Origin: Ridgeia piscesae
Taxonomy: Eukaryota > Annelida > Polychaeta > Sabellida > Siboglinidae
Direction of reading: 5' to 3'
DNA: 64,000 nucleotides
Assembly (NCBI GenBank): GCA_025642075.2
Contig: JAODUO010000472.1
Coordinates: forward strand, 232,501-296,500
Under the pieces are notes generated by a model. That model made no database searches. It was not told where the DNA came from and worked only from the letters and a program-made list of their open reading frames with translations. The position numbers and the translations under genes are program-made. Of the stretch, positions 46,091 to 57,126 are shown piece by piece. Within the stretch, counting starts at the first letter, position 1, and every line of letters begins with the position of its first letter.

Positions 46091-46890
46091 GCTATTTACA
46101 TGGTCACTGATGAATCATAATCATGCAAGTTACACATTAAAAAGAAACACTGTTTCCAATGATATGAGTGAACAAGATGTCTGTGCCACAGAGGCAAAGT
46201 GTCACATACATCAATCAATGCTCTGCAAAGGGCTGTTTCGCTAACACCATCAAGCAAGGACACACACTGGGCTTGTGGCGTCACTACAAGACACAACTTA
46301 TTACTGCCAGTGTGAACTAGTATTTCGCAGAAGAAACTACCTGCCAACCTTGAGAACAAGGTGAATAATTTGATAAAATTATGTGTGAGGAAATATCATG
46401 AACTAGTAATAATAAAATCGATATTGTTTTGCAGTGTATTGATGAACCGATGGAAACTCTTCGTGAGAAGACGTTGAGTGATGAGGAAGATTCTATATAG
46501 AAAGTTGTGTTTGGCAATGAAGAGGGTAAAGCCATGGGGCCAAATCAAAGAAAAGGAATTCATTTGCGAAGTTCTGCAGTGCGAGGTTTGCATCAATATG
46601 TGATGTGGTGCATCATCACAGTCCACAGAGATCATAAATCAACATTATCTTCACTGGAGACATAACTTGAGTTCTTCCAATTTAAAGTAATTATAATCTG
46701 TACGACACCATGTTCACTTGGAACCCAGTCAATTAAAAATGCTAAAAACAGCATTCTGGGAACAATGTATCAAAGTCTAACCATACTCTTGCCGAATTCT
46801 CATTGGTTGGTATGACGTGTTGTCGACTTTAGATTCGTTGGTAACGGTCTTTTTCATTTTGACACGCACACGTGACTTGAACAACTGCCA
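46091..46890. other. unassigned sequence
   Basis: May be further decayed parts of the preceding transposon. No additional motif recognised. Confidence 0.35.
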
Positions 46891-46896
46891 CAAATG

Positions 46897-46904
46897 TATA
46901 TAAG
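46897..46904 (+). promoter_or_regulatory. TATA box before a short exon
   Basis: TATATAAG, with a TCATTAGT initiator-like sequence about 30 bases downstream and an ATG 49 bases after the box. Confidence 0.4.
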
Positions 46905-46952
46905 AGCCCCTGTTTTTCGTGGTTGTCATTAGTCACTCGTATTCGCATCATC

Positions 46953-47135
46953 ATGTTGAGAAATGGCTGGTCTTATGCTGTTGCCATTAGGGGAGCTGTC
47001 CCCCTCAAAGCTACTACTGCCGGGTTCACCCCCAGTGTTGCCTACGGGGAGACATTTTCGCTGTTACTGCTGCAACCTACAGCAGCAGGATCACTCCCTG
47101 TCCCAGCAGTGACAGCTGGGGTGTTAGCTCTTGTG
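46953..47135 (+). CDS. candidate first exon of unknown small-residue-rich protein
   Basis: ATG, 61 codons reading MLRNGWSYAVAIRGAVPLKA, TTAGFTPSVAYGETFSLLLL, PVPAVTAGVLALV, then the strong donor GTG|GTAAGT in phase 0. It is rich in Ala/Val/Leu/Pro. The preceding TATA box makes it a plausible promoter-proximal exon of a gene or transposon. No following exon was identified. Confidence 0.35.
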
Positions 47136-47829
47136 GTAAGTACTTGTTAATACAGTATTTCCATTTGCTTTAATTGTGTCATTATCTATCATTATAATAT
47201 ATCATACTCGCTATCATATCAATTCACGTAAAAACACGACATCTGATCACATTCGTTCCTACTTGTAAACACCTCCACCATCACTGGTGCCTTTTTGGTG
47301 CCCACATTGTGAAAGAAAAGAGAATTGAAAGCACCACGTCGCCCGCCGTCGATGCACCAGCAACCGGACGGCAGAGGAGGTGGATGCGCTCGTGGCGAGT
47401 GAAAGTTTGTATTTTGCTACAATTCAATTTTATGTGAAATGTGTTTATTACTGCCAAAATGGCATTCAGGGGATTTCCGACAGTTTATGCCATCAAGTGG
47501 AGGTTTCAAGTGTAGGCAAGTAGTGAATAAAAACCAGCTAAGTTTCTGATTTTGAAATTTATACTGGATGGTGTGTTGTTCACCAAATGGCCTTTGATAT
47601 GACGTTGTAATGAGTTTGAAGGAGGTATTTCAGCACCAGTACCTATATATTTACAATTTCTTTTCTTTGATAACTCTCATGCGTGCCCTGGAGTGTCTGA
47701 TGCATGTCAATAGTGCTTTCAAACAAGTTTGCCCACAATCATAAAAGAATCTGGCCTGATGCAGCGCCATGAAAGCACCAACATCTCACTGGAAACACAT
47801 CTGACAAGACAATCCGTCATAGCGTCTGT
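47136..47829. other. unassigned sequence
   Basis: No feature recognised. Probably intron or decayed transposon. Confidence 0.35.
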
Positions 47830-48240
47830 AGGATGAGCACCAATTGTAGTAGGAAGGATAGGTTGGTATTCTCCTTGAGAGGGTTATTGGAGTTGATGTT
47901 TACTAGAAATAACTGTAATCTAGTTTACTGGTGTGGTATAAGTTTTACTAGCAGATGGCTGGAAGGACAGTGCTCTTCTGTGCACAGTACTGCACGTATA
48001 CTTGTGACATCGTTGTTGTTGACAGCGTGGACAAGGTGTGTTGACCTGAGCACACCAAACATGAGGCAGGCGGCCTGAGAGAAGCATTACATCAACTGAC
48101 CATTGTTGACGGTTTGAACGTGAAAGAAGTGGTGACAGATGCTCACCCGCAAGTGGTCAAAGTTTCAGGCAGGTAAACAAATTAGACTCAGGTGACTGGT
48201 GCATCAAGTAAAACCTGGACACCCATTAATAGTGTGTCAA
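47830..48240 (+). pseudogene. DDE-like transposase remnant, copy 2
   Basis: Aligns with 45600-45870: LREALHQLTIVDGLNVKEVV, TDAHPQVVKV parallels LRVALRQMIIVDDLKGKGVL, SDAYPQVPKV. The 3' flanks also match (GACTGGTGCATCAAGTAAAA and GGACACCCATTAATAGTGTG against GACTGGTGCATAAAATAAAA and GGACACCCATTATTAATGTG). Several stops interrupt it. Confidence 0.5.
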
Positions 48241-48344
48241 CAGAATATACATAATCTACTACTGTTAATAGTCCGCCTAATCTGCAAGAGGGCACCTCTC
48301 ACACTAATACCTCATATAGGATTATGTTGTTAGCTGCAAGCCTG

Positions 48345-49650
48345 ATGTGGCGAAGGCCACACTTCGTGCGGCAGGACAGTTGACGGTTAAGAAATTTACC
48401 TTTTGTATTCTTTTGGTTGATCGTGATCAGTTTAAGGCTAGGATTCACTGGGCACCTTGCGGCAGGCCAGTTGACAGTTAAGAAATTTACCTTTTGTATT
48501 CTTTTAGCTGATCGTGATCAGTTTAAGGCTAGGATTCACTGGGCGCCTTGAGGCAGGCCAGTTGACAGCTAAGAAATTTACCTTTTGTATTATTTTGGCT
48601 GATCGTGATCAGTTTAAGGCTAGGATTGACTGGGCGCCTTGCGGCAGGCCAGTTGACAGCTAAGAAATTTACCTTTTGTATTGTTTTGGTTGATCGTGAT
48701 CAGTTTAAAGCTAGGATTCACTGGGCACCTTGCGGCAGGCCAGTTGACAGTTAAGAAATTTATCTTTTGTATTGTTTTGGCTGATCGTGATCAGTTTAAG
48801 GCTAGGATTGACTGGGCGCCTTGAGGCAGGCCAGTTGACAGCTAAGAAATTTACCTTTTGTATTCTTTTGGCTGATCGTGATCAGTTTAAGGCTAGGATT
48901 GACTGGGCGCCTTGCGGCAGGCCAGTTGACAGTTAAGAAATTTACCTTTTGTATTGTTTTGGTTGATCGTGATCAGTTTAAGGCTAGGATTGACTGGGCG
49001 CCTTGCGGCTGGCCAGTTGACAGCTAAGAAATTTACCTTTTGTATTGTTTTGGTTGATCGTGATCAGTTTAAGGCTAGGATTGACTGGGCACCTTGCGGC
49101 AGGCCAGTTGACATTTAAGAAATTTACCTTTTGTATTGTTTTGGTTGATCGTGATCAGTTTAAGGCTAGGATTGACTGGGCGCCTTGCGGCAGGCCAGTT
49201 GACAGCTAAGAAATTTACCTTTTGTATTGTTTTGGTTGATCGTGATCAGTTTAAGGCTAGGATTGACTGGGCGCCTTGCGGCAGGCCAGTTGACATTTAA
49301 GAAATTTACCTTTTGTATTGTTTTGGTTGATCGTGATCAGTTTAAGGCTAGGATTGACTGGGCGCCTTGCGGCAGGCCAGTTGACAGCTAAGAAATTTAC
49401 CTTTTGTATTGTTTTGGTTGATCGTGATCAGTTTAAAGCTAGGATTCACTGGGCGCCTTGCAGCAGGCCAGTTGACAGTTAAGAAATTTACCTTTTGTAT
49501 TCTTTTGGCTGATCGTGATCAGTTTAAGGCTAGGATTCACTGGGCACCTTGCGGCACGCACGCCAGTTGACCGATAACAAATTTACTTTTTGTATTCGTT
49601 CGGTTGATCGTGATTAGTTTAAGACTAGGTTTCACTGGGCACCGCCGTAC
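48345..49650 (+). repeat. 91-bp satellite derived from a LINE ORF1 segment
   Basis: About 14 copies of a 91-bp unit: GGCAGGCCAGTTGACAG, TTAAGAAATTTACCTTTTGT, TTGATCGTGATCAGTTTAAG, GCTAGGATTGACTGGGCGCC. In one frame a unit reads VKKFTFCILLVDRDQFKARI, HWAPCG, and the last unit runs directly into the CCHC-protein frame that follows. The repeat is therefore an internal amplification of that ORF. 91 is not a multiple of 3, so the frame is lost across the array. Confidence 0.92.
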
Positions 49651-50152
49651 TAGCCTGATGATGTGATTACAAATGTTTTGTCTAAGTATGGGAATGTGCA
49701 TGTGATTAGTTTTGAAATGTCGGTGAGCAAGGGGTTTGAGGGAGTGAGGACGGGAGTTCGATCTGTTGTTATGTTGGGCTGGAAACAGAATATTCCACAC
49801 ATTATTCCTTTGTGTGAAGATGGGGAGGTCAGTCAGCTCGTGGTTATGATTGCGAGCAGACAGCCACCTTGTCTGCGATGCCGGCATAAAGGGCATTTTC
49901 ATCGAGAATGTTCGACACCCTTCTGCCAACATTATGCACAATTTGGTCACTTCACCGAAATGTGTGCGGCAGCTGGCTCATATGCCAGTGCGCTACGGGA
50001 GTCGACGAGAGTAAACAATGCGGAATCTGTAAATATTGAGGAGGAGGAGATGGAACAGGGAGAAGGGGTTAATGAAGAGGCCGAGGTAGTTAAGAGGGTA
50101 GAGGGAGAGAAGGTAATTGAGTTGTTTAATGCAGTCATTGACCTAGCGTTAT
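49640..50152 (+). pseudogene. LINE ORF1 with CCHC zinc knuckles
   Basis: Continues from the satellite as PDDVITNVLSKYGNVHVISF, FEGVRTGVRSVVMLGWKQNI, ASRQPPCLRCRHKGHFHREC, STPFCQHYAQFGHFTEMC. The first knuckle is a perfect C-x2-C-x4-H-x4-C. The second has Tyr in place of its second Cys. An acidic tail (NIEEEEMEQGEGVNEEAEV) follows. RRM-like plus CCHC proteins of this kind are ORF1 products of non-LTR retrotransposons and bind their RNA. The upstream part is ruined by the 91-bp amplification. Confidence 0.75.
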
Positions 50153-50268
50153 GTTACTACAGACACAGTTTAATCTCATTGATAAAGCACTGTCACGATG
50201 TGGACTTACTCTCAACGCAGCCAAATCAGCCACGATTCGCGCCCTCCCTGCCTCTGCATCAACCGTGT
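50146..50268 (+). pseudogene. LINE reverse transcriptase fragment
   Basis: Reads LLQTQFNLIDKALSRCGLTL, NAAKSATIRALPAS, similar to the RT stretch after YADD in R2/NeSL-like elements ('L...GL..N..KS..I.L.PS'). It joins ORF1 directly, so most of ORF2 is deleted. Confidence 0.5.
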
Positions 50269-50304
50269 GTATATATTTGTGTATTATGTGTGTACATTTA
50301 TCTG

Positions 50305-50338
50305 TGCGTGCGTGCGTGCGTGCGTGCGTGCGCGCGTG
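50305..50338. repeat. (CGTG)n microsatellite
   Basis: Short GTGC tetranucleotide run. Confidence 0.9.
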
Positions 50339-50339
50339 C

Positions 50340-51040
50340 TTGTTGCCTTTGAATATTCATTACAATGTCAATTTACACGTTTAAAACATTTCACTCACGC
50401 GACAGCTAGCATTACTCTATTAGCTTTCTGTCTGCTGCTAACTAGCATTACTCTACAATTTTTTTAATGACAGCTTTAATCACTGCAATTGGTTTAAACT
50501 AGAAACACTACGAGACATTTCTCTCTTTCTGTACATATACGTATGTATGTTACTTATATACATGTGTATGTACATTGCTTTTGCATATAGACATTACACA
50601 ATGTCAATTTACACATTCATTACTTGATAGCACTAAGCACTACTTGTGTCTGCAGCAGCACGTAGCTTTGTTGTGTAAACAACTCAACTACCACTCATGA
50701 AAATAGTCCGGATCTATGCGACAGAATACACATACCAAGTAAGACCATATTACACCCCAACAATAGTCCACACCCTATAAATGCCACAACTGAACAATAG
50801 CGAGTGTCCGAATACAGCAGTCGTCATTACGTCAACACCTCTACAAGGAGCCATCGCAACAGCCTGGGATATTCGCAGGCATCATTGTGCCTGCACAATA
50901 GCTTTTTGGTGCTAGCTAGCAATGTCTTTCTTTTCAATTTCACAGCAATTAATGCATTCTTCTTGTATTTCTATGATATTGCCATGCACTTGTTTGCAAT
51001 GCTTGCTTTTGCTTTGCTTGTATACATGTTCTATACTTTG
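50340..51040. other. unassigned sequence
   Basis: A TATA-like CCCTATAAATG at 50776 precedes open frames of low significance. No gene supported. Confidence 0.35.
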
Positions 51041-51049
51041 TGAAAACTT

Positions 51050-51121
51050 ACCACCAACCAACCAACCAGCCAACCAGCCAACCAGCCAACCAGCCATCCA
51101 GCCATCCAGCCATCCAGCCAT

Positions 51122-51172
<51 letters not shown>

Positions 51173-51192
51173 ATCAATCAATCAATCAAACC
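51050..51192. repeat. compound (CCAA)(CCAG)(CCAT)(CAAT) microsatellite
   Basis: Tetranucleotide run that changes stepwise from ACCA to CAGC, CATC and AATC units. Confidence 0.95.
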
Positions 51193-51915
51193 AATACACA
51201 CTACACGTAGCTTGCATGCATGCATGCTTGTGATGGTAACTGCACGCAAAGGCTTTAATTAATGTTTTTGTCATTTATCACACGTGCACACCTTCTCCAT
51301 CCAGAATTCGAGCTCTCCTGTCGATAAAGGTGTAAATACCACTCGATTTCACTCAAATCGCATCCGCGACGCGGCGCCACTCTCCAATCCGCAGTTTTTG
51401 GAAAGAAGGTAAGTTGGCCATTTTGTTTCGAAATTTTACTTCGTCTCGCATGCTAATGTCTCCACTTTTTGCGTAAATATCACATAGCACGCTTATTCCT
51501 CACCACTCGTTGCATGTAGCCATCGAAAGTTCCGTCCAAAATTTCGCTCGCAAACTACTTTTATTCGTGTCGCAATATTCGAAGTGGACGGCGCGTTTTT
51601 CGACATCGTTTCGACACACTACTTTTCGACATTGTCACCGATCTAACGCATAATATCGTCACATTTTTACCAAACAACTTACGCTATACAACCATGAATA
51701 TATCCCGTCCGTTACAATATGATAACTTTGCGCTACCGATTTGTTTTACGCGCGTTTCACCGCTGCTAGCATCGGGTTGCAATGTATGACGCGCACATAT
51801 TTTGCTACTTCCATAAATGTCAACAAACTTCGACTTCGACTTCGTTCGTTCTTTTTCATTCAAGTTCCACGGTCTTCATTCTCCAATCTACTGCCTTCTC
51901 CCTCCCTTCTACACG
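51193..51915. other. 5' flank of the DUF6729-type gene
   Basis: No coding sequence or clear transposon terminus. It includes an extended pyrimidine-rich TTTC/TTCG region. Confidence 0.35.
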
Positions 51916-54459
51916 ATGTCGAAAGAAGGTCTCTCGGCGGCTGAGTGGAGACGCCGTCTCAGCGGATTTGCGCAGGGTGACCGGCTCGGTCGTGGGCAAC
52001 GGCCGAGGCGCAACTCGTACTGGGCGAGGACCCTCGAGGGCATCGAAAAGTGTCCGAGGCATAGGTTGGCTGCCACCCACGTTCCCTTCGGCCAGCCTCT
52101 CGCCTGCAAAAGCGGCTTTCACAAGCCGACGCCCGCCCTTGATCCTCCTTGGCGCACACATGCGCCTATCTTGGTAACGTTTAGTAATTGAAGCAAGAAT
52201 AGCTAAGGTTTGTATGTTTGGTGGTTGGTTTGTTCACTTTTTGTTTGTTGGTTTGTTTGTTTAGTGGTTGGTTAGTTAATTTGGTGGTTGGTTTGTTTTG
52301 CCGCCCACCACCACCACTGCAAGCCTCACCACCTCGCCGCCCACCACCACTGCGATCCTCACCATCTGGTCGACTTCGTCCCTGGTCAGACGGCCGACTG
52401 ACTCCCGGCAGCGTCTGCCAGAAGGGTGGAAGTCCACCGTGCGCGTCCTGGACCAGGCGTGGATCGGACGCACCCTCTTCGTTTCGGGTCCGGCAAAGGG
52501 CAAGGCGAGAGACGTCCTCACCACCAACCTGGCAAACTGGTGACATCCCCCGAGGCTGGTGCACACGACGAGACCCACCCTGGCTGCATACTTTGCTCGG
52601 CGCCTCTTCTTGTGGATGCCGAGGAAGATGTGGCACATGAGGGTGACGTGCCCCAACTGCGGTAGCGACGAGGAGCTGCGGTCGAAGGGGCTATATAGAA
52701 GGGTGCGTCGTGTCATCGATGTCACGGATGTTTACTACCTGACGGCAGAATACATGGACTGTCGGTCATGTAAGGGTACCTTCGTCGCCTGGGACCTGCG
52801 CATCCTCGACCAGCTGCCCGAGGGGATTCGTGCACGCTTCACAGTTGTACTCACGTACAAGTACGCGTGCGACTGGGCCGTAATCGCCACTCTCCAAGCC
52901 CGGACCCTCGGCAACAGCCCCACAGCCATGAGGAACAGCCTGCAGGAGGCCCACAGCGAGGCGTACCTGCGCAGGGTGACGCAGTACCTGCACGAATGCG
53001 TCCGCTTCAAGGCTGGCCACGACACATACGGCAGCAGCAGCGTGGCCGTGGAGTTCCAGCTGCCGCCACAGCTCGAGCTGTTCCACTCTGCCAGGTGGTT
53101 CCTGCGAGCCGTCTTGTCCCGACTGGCCTTGCCAAAGGCTGCGGTGACCTCCACCTTCGGTCGGGTCCTCAAGATCGACTAAACCAAGGTGTGCATGAAG
53201 CTGCAGGGAGCCAGCGTCAGCATGGCGACGAATGTCGGCAACGAGCGAGGCGAGGTCCTCATCACGGTGCTCACCGAGTCCGAGAGGACTGGAGCCGCTC
53301 ACGAGGGGCCTCGTCGATCGCTACCATCGGGCAGGACAGCCGCATCCCCTCGTGCTGTACACCGACAGAGACTGCTGCACACAGGACGGGCCGTTGAAGC
53401 TGGTCGCACTCTTCGAGGGGTGGGAGGGCATGACAGTGCGACTCGACATCTGGCACTTCATGCGCCGCATCGCTGTCGCCAGCGAATCGCACCCACTCTA
53501 CGGCACGTTTATGCAGCGAATCAGCGGCTGCATATTAGAGTGGGACGCCGACGACCACAGGCTGCTGCAGCAGGCGAAGAGGGCCATGCTCCAGGATGCC
53601 GGAATCGCATCGCCGTCCGAGTCAGCAATCCGGAAGGCGATCACCCGCGATGAGCTGGCCCTGCACTGCCGCAGGAGGACGCGCGGCTACGAGGCGACCG
53701 TGACCGCCACCAAGACGCTCCTCCTTGCGCTGGCCGACGCCACCAACACGCTCGGCGTGCCCCTGCTCACCGACGAGATGACCATGATCTGGGCAGAGCA
53801 ATGTCGACACGTCGCGTGTCTGCAGGATCCGCCAGGCGTCGCCTTGTACTCCGTCACCGGTACGTTGAGGAAGGGCAGCGTCCAGCTTCCGGTCCTGCGG
53901 TGCGCCCGCGGAACCACGACCCTGGAGAACTTCCACCTCCACCTGGCGCGCTTCATCCCGGGGACGTCTGCGAACGCGACAAATTTCCAGGCATTCCTGC
54001 TGGACGGCATCACACGCTGGAATGCCCAGCGAAGCCGGGACGCGCTGGACTCGCCGACACCAAGGCTGCACACATTCGACGTCAACGACCTCAGCCACTC
54101 GTTGGGATTGCCACCCCCTTCGAGCACTTCCGCATGCCGATTGCATACACCGGTGAGGCCATCGGCATCGACTACCTGTTCCGGCAGACAGGTAGTTCGT
54201 TCCCCGTCGACGTCAACGCTGCCATTGACGAGGGGTTCGAAGACCTAGCGGAAGACGAGGTGACGGTGGTCGTGCAGGAGGTAGACAGCACACCCGTCGA
54301 ACTGCCAACCGAAGACGACCTCGACATCAAGGTGAGATACAGACTTGGTGTGTGTGTGCATGCACTTGCATTTTGTGCAGCGTTTCCCTGCAGCATTCGG
54401 TGAGTACGCATTTCAGCATTATTCTTACACGACTGCTTGTCTGTGTGATGCAGGAGTAG
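51916..54459 (+). pseudogene. DUF6729-type transposon-like protein, pseudogenised
   Basis: A possible first exon (51916-52170) reads MSKEGLSAAEWRRRLSGFAQ. From 52298 one frame gives RLPEGWKSTVRVLDQAWIGR, TLFVSGPAKG, TTNLANW; a TGA at 52541-52543 sits where Trp is usual. The frame continues with FARRLFLWMPRKMWHMRVTC, PNCGSDEELRSKGLYRRVRR and TAEYMDCRSCKGTFVAWD: the CxxC-bearing DUF6729 region. A TAA at 53180-53182 and a frameshift near 53290 follow. Then come PLVLYTDRDCCTQDGPLKL, MTVRLDIWHFMRRIA and GTTTLENFHLHLARFIPGTS, an RNase H/DDE-like region by inference. After another frameshift near 54105 come PFEHFRMPIAYTGEAIGIDY, LFRQTG and the donor AAG|GTGAGA; the last exon adds Glu and TAG at 54457-54459. 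GC content is clearly above the neighbours. Confidence 0.7.
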
Positions 54460-54468
54460 GAGAGACAA

Positions 54469-54474
54469 AATAAA
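54469..54474 (+). terminator. polyadenylation signal of the DUF6729-type gene
   Basis: AATAAA ten bases after the TAG of the last exon. Confidence 0.5.
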
Positions 54475-55050
54475 GAGGAAACCACTGCAGAAGAAGGTAA
54501 AGCAGGTTATGGCTGGAACATTACAACTGGAAGAAACGAATGAAGCAGAGATGACTGAGGATATGACAGGTAATCACAGCACTGATCGCCACCCAGCTAG
54601 CTTCGTAAGAAAGTACTTGGATCACATTAGGATGATGATGGGGCAGATGTCACTTCCATGGGAAGATTCTCAGACGAAGTACACGAAGGCAAAGTGCAGG
54701 CATTTGAAATTATGTACAAGAGGAACGACGAGAATGAAAATGATGGGAAAGATTCAATTATTCTGCTTGTTGAATTTATTGTAGACATTATCTTCAGGGA
54801 CTTGTGGTTACTATACTAGGGCAGACACATACATCAGTGTACAAAGAAATAAAATTACTTGTTTTAACCCCTTTTCTAAGTTTAAGTTAACTCATAGTTT
54901 ATGGTAATATTAAACTAAAAATGCCACTTAATGTCTAGCGTTTTAGTGAGTAAGTCCAAGTTGTGTTACTATTTCAACATGTGTAATAATTCCACAAATA
55001 AGCTGCTTTGTTGATTCAGAAATACATCCAGTCAGCAACCAATGTGACCG
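54475..55050. other. unassigned sequence with a 91-codon open frame
   Basis: A frame at 54509-54784 and an alternative frame reading SDEVHEGKVQAFEIMYKR are open, but neither matches a known family. Could be a decayed transposon part. Confidence 0.3.
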
Positions 55051-55054
55051 CTGA

Positions 55055-55245
55055 CCATAGCTTAATGCAGAGACCCGTCCACTCGGCACTTGGATGGGTA
55101 AAACCTGTTTTGGACGGGTAGGAATATTGATGGACGTAAAAAAAAATGGAGCAAAAAAATAAAAATTCAGTCTTCCAAAATCATAGATATTGTCAGTTAT
55201 GCCTTTAAAATGAGTGTCGGTGGTGTCACACATATTTGATCCTGC
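55055..55245. repeat. dispersed repeat, shared with 28733-28885
   Basis: Same order of motifs as the other copy: CATAGCTTAATGCAGAGACC, TTGGACGGGTAGGAATAT, ATAGATATTGTCAGTTATGC. Confidence 0.7.
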
Positions 55246-55324
55246 ATAGAGACCTGCCACTGACATCACTGCAGCGGCGACCAACTTGAAGATCAAAACT
55301 GTTGTTATTTATATTTTTCAGGTC

Positions 55325-55800
55325 GATTGATGAACCATTGAGTAACTGGTTCAACATATACACATGAACATAGATTTACATAATTATTTTGGAATAGTAA
55401 TTGCGTTGCTTGTGAATAAATACTTTTTGACTCATAAACCAATGAGTAACTATTTCAACATACACACATGAATATAGATACATTATATCGATGTAGATGA
55501 GTCTTGGATTTTTTTATTTAATAGTTGCACAGCTTCTCATTAAAAACATTGACCCATGAATCAGTGAGTATCTGGTTCAATATAGTTGTATATACACACA
55601 CCCTGTAGATACATGAACATAGATGTGTATTGATTTACATCAGTCTTTTTCAATAAATGATATTTAATAGTTGTGTTGCTTGTCATTAAAAACTTGTTGA
55701 CACTGTAACTGGTTCCACATACAGTGAATATAGATGTATACTGATAATCAGATATACATGAGTGTTTTTCAATAAATGATATTTAATAGTTGTGCTCTAT
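55325..55800. repeat. degenerate ~125-bp tandem repeat
   Basis: Four diverged units, each with (A/T)GAGTA(A/T)CTGGTTCAACAT, ACATGAA(C/T)ATAGAT and TTTAATAGTTGTG(T/C)TGCTTG followed by ATTAAAAAC. Old tandem duplication. Confidence 0.7.
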
Positions 55801-57002
55801 GAATCACTGTGTTGCAGAAATGTTTAAAACCAATCTGGATTGGGACCTGTTAGAACTCAACTGCAATGTGCGCCCCCTGGATGGTCTAGCTAGACGTCAA
55901 GAGTGAGTTATGTGGAAACGACCGCGAGGCAGCTAACGTCATTTACTCCTTTTCAAAGATGTCAGGTACAAACAGGGAGGTTCAAGTTCTTCATGAAAGA
56001 AGAGGACATCAGCCTCATGCCTCATCGTTAGACAATATATTACAATGTCATATTTCATTTGGCAGGTACTGACACTCCTTGCATGACCCATTACAGGGCT
56101 ACTTAGACAAGTACGGCAGGATCACAATTAGTTTATAAAGCACCCAATCTTCACGATGCAGCAGGGATGTCTACAGTTGATGGGGAAATTTCCTACCAGA
56201 CCATTGTTTTGCTGAAACGTTTCAAAGATGAAAAGTCTGCAGACGATTCGCTTGACTGCCAAACGCATGAGCAACGACCCACACTTCCAAGACAAGCCGG
56301 ATGTTCGTTTTAATGAATTTGAAGACAAGGACATGCTGACATCAATCATACAGTATATGTATAAACACAGCTGGCATCAATCATGATTTGTTTATAAATA
56401 CAGCTATGGTTCGAGCATCCAACTGTAACAATGCCATAAAATCAGGGGCCATAATGGGTGGTGTATACCAGAATGATGTGATGAAATTGTATTGTTCACT
56501 GATTCTGTCTGCCTCAACTGGGTCATATACAGAATTAGTAAATGTGGTTCGCATGACTGGATGAGCAGCCAAGTTAAAAATGATAGAATGATAGCATGTC
56601 CAGTCTTCAGTCTGATCAATACCGTGATAGACAATATGCATTTATCTTGTTGATGGGCAACTAGCGTCACCGTCAACAACACTGTTCACTTCACCCACCG
56701 ACTGTCCCCAGATAATGTGGAAGCTGAATTGAAGTCTAGTTACTGCAGCAATGCGAAATCATCAACAGGCAGCAGTTCTTCCAACAGCCAGGTGAAAGCA
56801 CAGGTGGGCAGGGTAAGGACATAACTGGTGAATATCACCAAGGTGTTACAATTAGTGTGACTATCGATGATGTAGAATGGCAGCAGTCTTAGATGTTCAT
56901 GAGTGATAAAACAAAGTCACAGAACTAGGCGAAGCGTACAATAGGGCACGCAAGTCTTGTCTGCCATCGAATCAGTTTTATGTTAGTTTGCCTTTCTCAT
57001 TC
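55801..57002. other. unassigned sequence
   Basis: A short open stretch at 56155-56310 (AAGMSTVDGEISYQTIVLLK) may be decayed coding sequence of the THAP-type element downstream. Not supported further. Confidence 0.3.
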
Positions 57003-57126
57003 ATGATCCGATGCGAACGAATTGTGTACTGTTTCGCATTCAATTGTAACTGCCATAGCAGAAACCTAAGTTTTACATTTTATAGCTTTCCACCCAACGG
57101 AAATTCAGCTTGGAAATCTTATGCAG
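57003..57126 (+). pseudogene. first exon with the N-terminal half of a THAP zinc finger
   Basis: ATG at 57003, reading MIRCERIVYCFAFNCNCHSR, NLSFTFYSFPPNGNSAWKSY, A, with donor CAG|GTTAAG in phase 1. C-x4-C followed by '..SFTFYSFP.......W' is the start of the C2CH THAP DNA-binding domain; the second Cys-x2-His half would be in the next exon. That exon was not found with confidence. THAP domains occur in host genes and in P-element/ISL2EU-like transposases. Confidence 0.55.

Noticed and set aside
52181..53302. Long - strand open frames over the DUF6729 region
   Set aside because: They are complements of a GC-rich coding sequence; the + strand carries the recognisable motifs.
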